From Microcella sp. (lineage in GTDB: Bacteria; Actinomycetota; Actinomycetes; Actinomycetales; Microbacteriaceae), in contig JAIWOM010000108.1 in the NCBI GenBank assembly GCA_020216895.1, positions 1-5,718 of the forward strand: 5,718 nt of DNA, in the 5' to 3' direction. Below, in pieces: positions 1 to 5,718 of this stretch. The notes under the pieces were generated by a model. That model saw only the letters and a program-made list of their open reading frames with translations, ran no database searches and had not been told where the DNA came from. Position 1 is the first letter of the stretch. Every line of letters starts with the position of its first letter. The translations under genes were made by a program, and so were the position numbers.

Positions 1-102
1 CCGATCGCCGACGGGCCCTGGGGCGCTCCGGCGGCCCCGGCGGCCTCGGGCGGCGATGTCTGGAACACGCCCGGTTCGTTCTCGGACGACACCCCGTTCT
101 GA
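1..102 (+). CDS. ssb: Single-stranded DNA-binding protein, C-terminal end (partial)
   Basis: Only the last 33 codons are present, read in frame from base 1 to the TGA at 100-102. They encode a linker rich in Gly, Ala and Pro with tryptophans, ending in the acidic tip SFSDDTPF. This matches the SSB layout: an OB-fold domain (off the left edge here), a disordered linker, and a short acidic tip ending in Pro-Phe that docks replication and repair partners. The E. coli tip is DDDIPF; here it is DDTPF, a conservative variant in which the final Pro-Phe needed for partner binding is kept. The following rpsR, rplI and dnaB genes are the usual actinobacterial neighbours of ssb, which supports the call. 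The start and the DNA-binding domain cannot be assessed. Confidence 0.9.
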   Translation, partial: PIADGPWGAPAAPAASGGDVWNTPGSFSDDTPF

Positions 103-137
103 TCCGGTGAGCCCCCGCAGAGGGGCGCTCCCGGATC
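101..137 (+). promoter_or_regulatory. Bulged hairpin between ssb and rpsR
   Basis: The 37-nt segment folds on itself. GATCCGG (101-107) pairs with CCGGATC (131-137), GAGC (109-112) pairs with GCTC (127-130), and CCCC (113-116) pairs with GGGG (122-125). The single-base bulges are at 108 and 126, and the loop is GCAGA. That is 15 base pairs starting in the ssb stop codon and ending about 20 nt before the rpsR ribosome binding site. No T-run follows, so it is not a classic terminator. It could partly attenuate transcription, protect an RNA end, or be a protein-binding leader. The pairing is read directly from the sequence; the role is inferred. Confidence 0.6.
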
Positions 138-170
138 GATTCCGCATCACATCACGTAAAGGACAACCAC

Positions 171-431
171 ATGGCTGGCAAGAGCAGCGGCGACCGCCGC
201 AAGCCGCGCGGCGGGAAGGGCGCGAAGAACGCCGCCCCCGCGAAGGCGATCCGCGTCGGCGTCATCGACTACAAGGACGTCGCGACGCTTCGCAAGTTCA
301 TCTCGGAGCGCGGGAAGATCCGCGCCCGTCGCATCACCGGTGTCTCCGTGCAGGAGCAGCGCCTCATCGCCCGCGCCGTCAAGAACGCGCGCGAGATGGC
401 CCTGCTGCCGTACGCCGGCGCGGGACGATAG
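171..431 (+). CDS. rpsR: 30S ribosomal protein bS18 (cysteine-free form)
   Basis: The 86-residue product is a small basic protein of the small ribosomal subunit that partners with bS6 on the platform near the mRNA exit. The N-terminal 25 residues are a Lys/Arg/Gly-rich tail. The family core follows, with IDYKDV near residue 33, the conserved block [15 protein letters not shown] at about 43-57, and the ending [13 protein letters not shown]. The length is normal for actinobacterial S18. There is no cysteine anywhere: the positions that carry zinc-binding Cys in C+ S18 proteins read [10 protein letters not shown] and GVSVQEQ, so this is a zinc-independent (C-) form. AAAGGA at 158-163 lies 7 nt before the ATG and supports the start. 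rplI follows after 12 nt and ssb precedes it, the standard operon order. Confidence 0.97.
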   Translation: MAGKSSGDRRKPRGGKGAKNAAPAKAIRVGVIDYKDVATLRKFISERGKIRARRITGVSVQEQRLIARAVKNAREMALLPYAGAGR

Positions 432-443
432 GGGAAGCGCATC

Positions 444-896
444 ATGTCGAAGGTCATCCTCACGCAGGACGTCACGGGGCTCGGCGCTCCGGGTGATGTC
501 GTCGAGGTCAAGAACGGGTACGCCCGCAACTACCTCATCCCCCAGGGCTTCGCCGTCTCGTGGACCCGCGGTGGCGAGAAGCAGGTCGAGTCGATCAAGG
601 CCGCCCGCGCCGCGCGCGAGCACGCCACGATCGAGGAGGCCATGGACCTCAAGGCGCGCCTCGAGGCCAACCCCGTCACCCTGGCCGTCAAGGCCGGTGC
701 CGAGGGACGCCTGTTCGGCTCGGTCAAGACCGGCGACATCGCCGACGCGGTCGCGGCCGCGGGTCTCGGCTCGGTCGACAAGCGCCTCATCGAGCTCGTC
801 GCGCCCATCAAGGGTGTCGGCAAGCACGAGGCGATCCTGAAGCTGCGCGACGGCATCGTCGCGACCATCACGGTCTCGGTCGTCGCGGCCAAGTAG
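444..896 (+). CDS. rplI: 50S ribosomal protein bL9
   Basis: The 150-residue product is a large-subunit protein that binds 23S rRNA domain V at the base of the L1 stalk and helps maintain reading frame. The N-terminal RNA-binding domain (about 1-40) opens [10 protein letters not shown] and contains the family signature region [19 protein letters not shown] at 17-35. A charged, Ala-rich stretch at about 45-75 fits the long connecting helix. The C-terminal domain (about 78-149) contains GRLFGSV and a GKHE segment. Length and both domains are typical. The SD-like GGGGAAG at 431-437 begins on the last base of the rpsR stop codon and is 6 nt from the ATG, so the two ribosomal genes are probably cotranslated. 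A strong hairpin 17 nt after the stop ends the unit. Confidence 0.97.
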   Translation: MSKVILTQDVTGLGAPGDVVEVKNGYARNYLIPQGFAVSWTRGGEKQVESIKAARAAREHATIEEAMDLKARLEANPVTLAVKAGAEGRLFGSVKTGDIADAVAAAGLGSVDKRLIELVAPIKGVGKHEAILKLRDGIVATITVSVVAAK

Positions 897-913
897 CCCT
901 CGCGACACCCGGA

Positions 914-949
914 GAAGGGGTATCCGCGCCTCGGCGCGGATACCCCTTT
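914..949 (+). terminator. Intrinsic terminator after rplI
   Basis: Fifteen perfect base pairs join 915-929 (AAGGGGTATCCGCGC) to its complement at 934-948. A further G-T pair closes the base and the loop is CTCG. The stem starts 17 nt after the rplI stop. The tail is only pyrimidine-rich (TTTCTGCTTCC), as is common in high-GC actinobacteria. It separates the ribosomal-protein unit from dnaB, which then needs its own promoter. Confidence 0.85.
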
Positions 950-982
950 CTGCTTCCGTCTGTCAAGGGGTAGACCGTCCAT

Positions 983-1181
983 CCGTCCACATCCCCGTCC
1001 CCAGCGAGGGAAGCTTCACCCTCCACTTGAAGCCTGTTTCTCCACACACCGTGTGAAAAGAGAAATCCCTGATCAGAATGGACATCTGGGCAGAACTCAG
1101 GCGGAATCCCACAGCGGTCTCCACAGCTTCCCCACACCGCCCCCGGCGTTTCTCCGCAAGATTCCACAGCGCTGTCCACAG
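983..1181 (+). repeat. Cluster of seven same-orientation CCACA motifs (DnaA-box-like)
   Basis: CCACA starts at 987, 1042, 1109, 1121, 1132, 1164 and 1176, always on the + strand; I find no TGTGG in the same gap. Five copies extend to TCCACA. The best matches to the actinobacterial DnaA box TTGTCCACA are TTCTCCACA (1038-1046) and CTGTCCACA (1172-1180), one mismatch each; the others are weaker. Spacings of 12, 11 and 12 bp put neighbouring motifs close to one helical turn apart. The pair at 1109-1127 recurs at 1164-1182 with 16 of 19 bases identical. DnaA binding is an inference from motif similarity and from the position before the helicase gene; another repeat-binding regulator would fit as well. 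Confidence 0.55.
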
Positions 1182-1188
1182 GCTCGAC

Positions 1189-1218
1189 TTGAGCGCTCAC
1201 GGCACCGCTTCCTAGGGT
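1189..1218 (+). promoter_or_regulatory. Candidate dnaB promoter
   Basis: A -35-like TTGAGC (1189-1194) and a -10-like TAGGGT (1213-1218) are 18 bp apart. Both are reasonable for the actinobacterial housekeeping sigma factor, whose -10 pattern is roughly TANNNT. The -35 overlaps the perfect 10-bp palindrome TGAGCGCTCA at 1190-1199, and the best DnaA-box-like site ends 8 bp upstream, so a protein bound at either could affect transcription. A start near 1225 would give a leader of about 100 nt before dnaB. Confidence 0.5.
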
Positions 1219-1284
1219 GGGGCGTCGCCCAGCGGCGGGTGGCCCCGAGACCCGGGAGCCCCGTCGTCGGAGGTCGGCGGTAGA

Positions 1285-1304
1285 CCGGTGGGAGCATCCA
1301 CCGG
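1285..1304 (+). promoter_or_regulatory. Leader hairpin just before the dnaB ribosome binding site
   Basis: CCGGTGG (1285-1291) pairs perfectly with CCACCGG (1298-1304) around a 6-nt loop, giving seven strong pairs. The stem ends 11 nt before the SD sequence AAGGGAG (1316-1322), which stays outside it. It could shield the leader or tune translation of dnaB. The pairing is visible; the function is unknown. Confidence 0.4.
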
Positions 1305-1328
1305 CGGCATCGGAGAAGGGAGTCGATC

Positions 1329-2699
<1,371 letters not shown>

Positions 2700-2720
2700 G
2701 CGCGCCCCTCGGGGTCGCGC
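2700..2720 (+). terminator. Terminator-like hairpin after dnaB
   Basis: GCGCG (2700-2704) pairs with CGCGC (2716-2720), then CCC (2705-2707) pairs with GGG (2712-2714) with T2715 bulged and a CTCG loop. It begins immediately after the dnaB stop. No T-run follows, so termination may be partial or may need a factor. A short palindrome CCGATCGG follows at 2723-2730. Confidence 0.5.
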
Positions 2721-2760
2721 GGCCGATCGGGGTCGCAGGAGGCTCACACCCGCGCGCCCG

Positions 2761-2766
2761 TACGAT
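2761..2766 (+). promoter_or_regulatory. -10 box for a leaderless GTG gene
   Basis: TACGAT matches the TANNNT-type -10 and ends 6 nt before the GTG start codon, so transcription would begin on or next to that codon. No SD-like sequence is possible in this layout, which is how leaderless actinobacterial genes look. The -35 region is not recognisable: the segment around 2738-2743 is GGAGGC. Confidence 0.55.
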
Positions 2767-2772
2767 GGGGTC

Positions 2773-3351
2773 GTGACATCCACCGCCTCCGAGGCGCCCG
2801 CGCTGAGCGGCCTCTGGCTCGCCCCTGTGCTCCGCGCTCTGCCCGCCGCGGCAGCCGGCCTCGCCATCACGTTCACCGCCGACCACTCCCCCGCGGTCGG
2901 CCTGGTCATGCTGAGCGTGTTCGGCCTCGGGTCCGCGCTCATCCTGCTCGGCACCGGGCTCCGCCTGCCGCGCACCCAGGCGCTCGGTGGCCTGCACCGC
3001 GCGCTCGCGGTCATCGCGGCGGTGGTCGGCGCTCTCGCCGTGGTCGTGCTGCTGACCGGCACGGCGGGGCTGCCGTTGTTCCTCCTGCTCGTCGGCGGCT
3101 ACGCGGTGCTGGCCGGGGCGCTCGAGCTGGTCTGGGGCCTGCGCCACCGCGGTCGCGACGGGTTCGCCCGCGACGCGCTCGTCATCGGCACCGGAACCCT
3201 CGCGCTCGCGCTCGTGCTCGCCTTCGTCGGCGACGCGGTCAGCGCGGTCGGCTTCTTCGGTGCCTACGCCGTCATCATCGGCGTCTACCTCGTCATCGCC
3301 GGCTTCAGCCTGAAGTGGTCGGCGCCCGTCTCAGAGAGCCCCTCGTCATGA
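2773..3351 (+). CDS. Six-span membrane protein, HdeD/DUF308-like in layout
   Basis: I do not recognise a specific gene. The 192-residue product is almost entirely hydrophobic, with about six predicted membrane segments near residues 14-34, 41-61, 77-95, 99-121, 134-152 and 156-180, joined by short loops with positively charged patches (RLPRTQ near 64-69, RHRGRDG near 124-130). Short paired helices in a protein of about 190 residues resemble the HdeD/DUF308 membrane family, but I base this on layout and not on a diagnostic motif. There are no catalytic residues I can name, and the C-terminal tail is short and hydrophilic. The GTG start follows a -10 box by 6 nt, suggesting leaderless translation. 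The stop overlaps the start of the next gene (ATGA at 3348-3351), so the two are probably translationally coupled and may act together. Confidence 0.85.
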   Translation: MTSTASEAPALSGLWLAPVLRALPAAAAGLAITFTADHSPAVGLVMLSVFGLGSALILLGTGLRLPRTQALGGLHRALAVIAAVVGALAVVVLLTGTAGLPLFLLLVGGYAVLAGALELVWGLRHRGRDGFARDALVIGTGTLALALVLAFVGDAVSAVGFFGAYAVIIGVYLVIAGFSLKWSAPVSESPSS

Positions 3352-3587
3352 CCGAACCCTCCGCCCGCATCACCCTGCGCCCCTCCGAGCTCGTCGCGCT
3401 CGCGGCACTGGTCGCGGTCTTCATCGGCCTGATCACGCTCATGGTCACGCGCGATCTCCTGATCGCGCTGATCGCCTTCGGTGGCGCCTTCGTGCTCGAC
3501 CTGGTCGTGCTGGCGATGCTGATGCTCGCCATCACGCCGAACAAGCCGGCCGACGGCGAGCGGCAGCCCGACACCCTGAACGACTGA
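3348..3587 (+). CDS. Small two-span membrane protein of unknown function
   Basis: The 79-residue product has a short polar N-terminus (MTEPSARITLRPSE), two hydrophobic helices at about 14-33 and 37-63 separated by a tight charged turn (TRD), and a polar Pro/Asp/Glu-rich tail. This predicts a hairpin in the membrane with both ends on the same side. I recognise no functional motif. I chose the ATG at 3348 over the GTG at 3315: it forms an ATGA overlap with the preceding stop, has the weak purine-rich stretch AGAGAG at 3333-3338 upstream, and gives a normal N-terminus. The 3315 start would add 11 residues read from inside the upstream coding region. The small size and coupling to the six-span gene suggest a partner or accessory subunit, which is inference. 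Confidence 0.8.
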   Translation: MTEPSARITLRPSELVALAALVAVFIGLITLMVTRDLLIALIAFGGAFVLDLVVLAMLMLAITPNKPADGERQPDTLND

Positions 3588-3624
3588 GCCGCTCGGCTGC
3601 TCCCGCGCTCGGCGGCAGGGCTCA
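3585..3624. terminator. Inverted repeat spanning two convergent stop codons
   Basis: TGAGCC (3585-3590) is the reverse complement of GGCTCA (3619-3624). The left copy contains the stop of the small membrane-protein gene and the right copy contains the purB stop. Inside, GCCGC (3588-3592) can alternatively pair with GCGGC (3612-3616). CGCTCGGC is also directly repeated at 3590-3597 and 3606-3613. It may act as a shared two-way terminator for the genes that meet here, although neither side has a T-run. Confidence 0.4.
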
Positions 3625-5010
3625 GTCGCCCTCGATGAACGCCACGAGGCGGGATGCGGCGCCGATGTACGCCGCGGGCGTCAGGGCGAGCAGCCGCTGC
3701 TTGGCGTCGTCGCCGATGTCGAGCCCCTCGACGAACGCCCGGAGGGCATCCGGCCCCACGCGGTGACCCCGGGTGAGCTCCTTGAGCATCGCGTAGGGGT
3801 CGGCGATCGAACTGCGCCCCGCCGTGATCTCGGCCCGCACCACCGTCTGGATCGCCTCGCCGAGGACTTCCCAGTTGGCGTCGAGATCGCGGGCCAGCGC
3901 CTCGGGGTCGACCGCGATCTCGCCGAGCCCCTTCTCGATGTTGTCGAGGGCGAGCAGCGAGTGCCCGAGGGCGACGCCCACGTTGCGCTGCGTCGTCGAG
4001 TCGGTGAGGTCGCGCTGCAGGCGGGACGTCACGAGGGTCGCCGCGAGGGAGTCGAGCAGCGCGCTCGCGAGCTCGAGGTTGGCCTCGGCGTTCTCGAAGC
4101 GGATCGGGTTGATTTTGTGCGGCATGGTCGATGACCCGGTCGCCCCCGGCTGCGGGATCTGCCGGAAGTAGCCCATCGAGATGTAGGTCCAGACGTCGGT
4201 GCAGAGATTGTGCAGCACCCGGCCCACGTGGCTGATGCGCTGGTAGAGCTGCGCCTGCCAGTCGTGCGACTCGATCTGGGTGGTCAGGGGGTTCCAGGTG
4301 AGCCCCAGCCCGGTGACGAAGTCGCGCGACGCGGCGATCCAGTCGTGATCGGGGTCAGCGGCGAGGTGCGCCGAGAACGTGCCCGTCGCCCCCGAGAACT
4401 TGCCGCGGTACTCGACCTCGTCGACGGTCGCGAGCAGCAGCTCGAGCCGGTGCACCGTCACGGCCAGCTCCTTGCCCATGGTCGTGGGGGTGGCGGGCTG
4501 GCCGTGGGTGTGCGCGAGCATCGGCACGTCGCGCAGGCTGACGGCCAGGCCGCGCAGCGTCTCGATCACCGAGCGCGCGCGCGGCATCCAGACATCGCGC
4601 ACCGCCGCGCGGATCGTGATGGCGTACGCGAGGTTGTTGATGTCCTCGCTCGTGCAGGCGAAGTGGGTGAGCTCGGCGAGCTCGGTGAGCCCGAGGCCGG
4701 CGAGCTTGTCGCGGACGAAGTACTCGACCGCCTTGACGTCGTGGCGGGTGACGGCCTCGCGCCGCGCGAGGTCGGCGATGTCGTCGTCGCTGAAGTCGGT
4801 GACGACCGCCCGTAGCTGCCGGGTCTCCTCCGCGGTGAGGCGGCGCGCACCGAACAGCTCGTGCTCGGTGAGGTGGATCAGCCATTCGACCTCGACCTGG
4901 ATGCGCGCGCGATTGAGCCCGGCCTCGCTGAGGTGCTCGCCGAGCGCCGCCACCTGATGCTGGTAACGGCCGTCGAGCGGACTGAGGGGCTGCGTGCTGA
5001 GCGGGCTCAT
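3622..5010 (-). CDS. purB: Adenylosuccinate lyase
   Basis: The 462-residue product cleaves SAICAR to AICAR and adenylosuccinate to AMP, both releasing fumarate, in purine synthesis in the cytoplasm. It belongs to the fumarase/aspartase superfamily. The length and the opening PLSPLDGRY fit the E. coli-type PurB (about 456 residues). The conserved blocks, in order, are TRHDVKAVEYF (88-98), TSEDINN (120-126), AHTHGQPATPTTMGKE (166-181, with likely catalytic His169) and the superfamily signature GSSTMPHKINP (292-302, with the catalytic serine at 293 or 294). The reading frame stays open to about 5691, but that upstream part lies over the phosphatase gene in another frame. The ATG at 5010 has AGGGAG 7 nt upstream (plus-strand 5018-5023) and overlaps the phosphatase stop by ATGA, indicating coupled translation. 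Confidence 0.96.
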   Translation of the reverse strand: MSPLSTQPLSPLDGRYQHQVAALGEHLSEAGLNRARIQVEVEWLIHLTEHELFGARRLTAEETRQLRAVVTDFSDDDIADLARREAVTRHDVKAVEYFVRDKLAGLGLTELAELTHFACTSEDINNLAYAITIRAAVRDVWMPRARSVIETLRGLAVSLRDVPMLAHTHGQPATPTTMGKELAVTVHRLELLLATVDEVEYRGKFSGATGTFSAHLAADPDHDWIAASRDFVTGLGLTWNPLTTQIESHDWQAQLYQRISHVGRVLHNLCTDVWTYISMGYFRQIPQPGATGSSTMPHKINPIRFENAEANLELASALLDSLAATLVTSRLQRDLTDSTTQRNVGVALGHSLLALDNIEKGLGEIAVDPEALARDLDANWEVLGEAIQTVVRAEITAGRSSIADPYAMLKELTRGHRVGPDALRAFVEGLDIGDDAKQRLLALTPAAYIGAASRLVAFIEGD

Positions 5011-5534
5011 GGGGTGACTCCCTGTCGGATACCGGGTTCGAGCTGACGGAACAGAGCGGTGCACGATCGTTCGATCATGGCGAGCACGCCGTCGAACATC
5101 GCGGTGTCGGAGTAGTACGGGTCGGGCACGTCGAGGGCGCCGCCGGCGTCGGGGTCGAAGCTCAGCAGCAGGTGCACCTTCGCGCGCGCATCCTCGTCGG
5201 GGGCCCACGACTTCAGGATGCGCTCGTGGGTGCGGTCGAAGGCGATGACGAGGTCGAGGTTCTCGAACCACGAGACATCGAACTGCCGCGCACGATGCCC
5301 GCCGCCGCTGTAGCCGCGCGCCCGGAGGGCGGCGGTGGTGCGCGGGTCGCTGCTCTCGCCCACGTGCCACTCGCCGGTTCCGGCCGACTGGACGCTGACG
5401 TACTTCTCCCAGCCGCGGGCACGGATCAGCGCGCGGAACACGACCTCGGCCATCGGGGAGCGGCAGATGTTGCCGGTGCACACGAAGCAGATGCGGAAGA
5501 CGCCGGGCTCGGAGCGCTCCCGGTCGAAGGTCAT
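5007..5534 (-). CDS. Low-molecular-weight protein tyrosine phosphatase
   Basis: The 175-residue product belongs to the LMW-PTP family, cytoplasmic enzymes that remove phosphate from phosphotyrosine through a cysteinyl-phosphate intermediate. The catalytic P-loop CTGNICRS starts at Cys19 (nucleophile) with Arg25, giving C-X5-R. The general-acid motif DPYY is at 138-141, with Asp138. SAGT at 50-53 and a conserved helix after the P-loop (SPMAEVVFRAL) also fit. All catalytic residues are present. An ATG at 5567 would add 11 residues; I prefer 5534 because CACAAT, a -10-like hexamer, ends 6 nt before it, suggesting a leaderless transcript. The protein is slightly longer than the usual 150-165 residues, with a short N-terminal extension and a C-terminal tail. 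purB follows with an ATGA overlap, so the phosphatase is first in a two-gene operon. Its substrate cannot be deduced. Confidence 0.9.
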   Translation of the reverse strand: MTFDRERSEPGVFRICFVCTGNICRSPMAEVVFRALIRARGWEKYVSVQSAGTGEWHVGESSDPRTTAALRARGYSGGGHRARQFDVSWFENLDLVIAFDRTHERILKSWAPDEDARAKVHLLLSFDPDAGGALDVPDPYYSDTAMFDGVLAMIERSCTALFRQLEPGIRQGVTP

Positions 5535-5540
5535 GCCCCC

Positions 5541-5546
5541 ATTGTG
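5541..5546 (-). promoter_or_regulatory. -10 box for the leaderless phosphatase-purB operon
   Basis: Read on the minus strand, CACAAT is followed by GGGGGC and then the ATG at 5534, so transcription should begin at or next to the start codon. This mirrors the layout before the membrane-protein gene at 2773. No clear -35 element is visible upstream; TGTGGA (5568-5563) sits 16 bp away but matches poorly. Confidence 0.5.
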
Positions 5547-5682
5547 GCCCAGGAGCACCTCCTCCACAGCCCGGGCCTCCCCCGGTCGCCTCCCCGTGCA
5601 CGTGCGGCCGACCGGCCTCGCGCGTTCGTCGCGTGACGATGCGGGGCGCCGGATGCCCGGCCGCTGCCGAGAGGACCCCGCT

Positions 5683-5718
5683 GTGACTCATCCCCCGCCC
5701 TCGGCGCCGCCCGCATCG
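5683..5718 (+). CDS. Start of an unidentified gene (partial, cut by window end)
   Basis: A GTG at 5683 opens a frame of 12 codons reading MTHPPPSAPPAS to the window end. GAGGA at 5671-5675 lies 7 nt upstream, a good ribosome binding site. The Pro/Ala/Ser-rich start resembles the low-complexity N-termini of many actinobacterial membrane or exported proteins, but nothing identifies the product. An in-frame ATG at 5653 is possible but lacks a comparable binding site. It is divergent from the phosphatase gene, with about 150 bp between the two starts. That gap contains the palindrome GCACGTGC at 5598-5605 and no clear promoter. Confidence 0.5.
   Translation, partial: MTHPPPSAPPAS

Larger units (their letters stand above)
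897..1328. other. 432-bp gene-free gap between rplI and dnaB
   Basis: I see no convincing gene on either strand. Short open frames crossing the gap lack ribosome binding sites and recognisable protein features. In order the gap holds the rplI terminator hairpin; a string of same-orientation CCACA motifs from 983 to 1181; a small inverted repeat CACAC-C-GTGTG at 1045-1055; a relatively AT-rich patch at about 1051-1080 (roughly 40% GC by count, against 65-70% nearby); the 8-bp palindrome CTGATCAG at 1069-1076; a candidate dnaB promoter overlapping the palindrome TGAGCGCTCA (1190-1199); and a roughly 100-nt leader with a hairpin near its end. It is long and structured for a gap between two housekeeping genes. 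Confidence 0.8.

Noticed and set aside
147..908. Minus-strand open frame across rpsR and rplI
   Set aside because: It is antisense to two certain ribosomal-protein genes, rich in Asp, Arg, Gly and Leu, with no recognisable domain.
983..1181. CRISPR array or the main chromosomal oriC
   Set aside because: The motifs are only 5-9 bp with no regular spacers, so it is not CRISPR. The usual actinobacterial oriC lies by dnaA-dnaN, neither of which is here, and most boxes match the DnaA consensus poorly.
1053..1283. Short plus-strand frame in the rplI-dnaB gap
   Set aside because: It has no convincing ribosome binding site, runs over the repeat cluster and promoter, and its product shows no protein-like pattern.
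4210..4815. Plus-strand open frame inside purB
   Set aside because: It is antisense to conserved purB motifs, rich in Val, Arg, Gly and Glu, with no independent support.
5011..5691. N-terminal extension of purB upstream of 5010
   Set aside because: The frame is open but overlies the phosphatase gene in another frame, its residues are low-complexity Arg/Pro/Ala-rich, and PurB proteins begin at the PLSPLDGRY region just after the ATG at 5010.

Overview
This is a high-GC actinobacterial chromosome segment, most likely from Microbacteriaceae (Microbacterium or a close relative). Three things point there: the strong G/C bias at third codon positions, the order ssb-rpsR-rplI-dnaB, and two genes whose start codons lie about 6 nt after a -10 hexamer (a leaderless layout). 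I infer the family from the style of the proteins and have not run a search. Nothing here looks mobile: there is no CRISPR array, insertion sequence, tRNA or rRNA.

Left part (1-950, + strand). The window opens in the last 33 codons of ssb, whose acidic tip binds partner proteins. Then come rpsR (ribosomal protein bS18, a cysteine-free form) and rplI (bL9), 12 nt apart. A compact hairpin starts in the ssb stop codon and sits just before the rpsR ribosome binding site. A strong hairpin after rplI ends this transcription unit, which presumably starts upstream at rpsF.

Middle (897-2720). A 432-bp gap with no gene separates rplI from dnaB, the replicative helicase gene. The gap holds seven CCACA motifs, all in one orientation and several 11-12 bp apart. 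Two resemble the actinobacterial DnaA box TTGTCCACA with one mismatch each. It also holds an AT-richer patch, a plausible dnaB promoter, and a leader hairpin just before the dnaB ribosome binding site. This gap is the most interesting part of the window: it may be a DnaA-binding or other repeat-operator region controlling dnaB. dnaB itself is intact and has no intein.

Right part. After a hairpin behind dnaB, two small membrane-protein genes overlap by ATGA and are probably made from a leaderless GTG transcript. They run towards a two-gene operon on the minus strand: a low-molecular-weight protein tyrosine phosphatase (also apparently leaderless) followed by purB (adenylosuccinate lyase), again joined by an ATGA overlap. 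The convergent ends are 34 bp apart, with an inverted repeat formed from both stop codons. At the right edge a divergent + strand gene begins and is cut off after 12 codons.

Most of the window is core-genome housekeeping: replication (ssb, dnaB), translation (rpsR, rplI) and purine synthesis (purB). The least characterised content is the dnaB upstream region, the membrane-protein pair, and the coupling of a phosphatase to purB.
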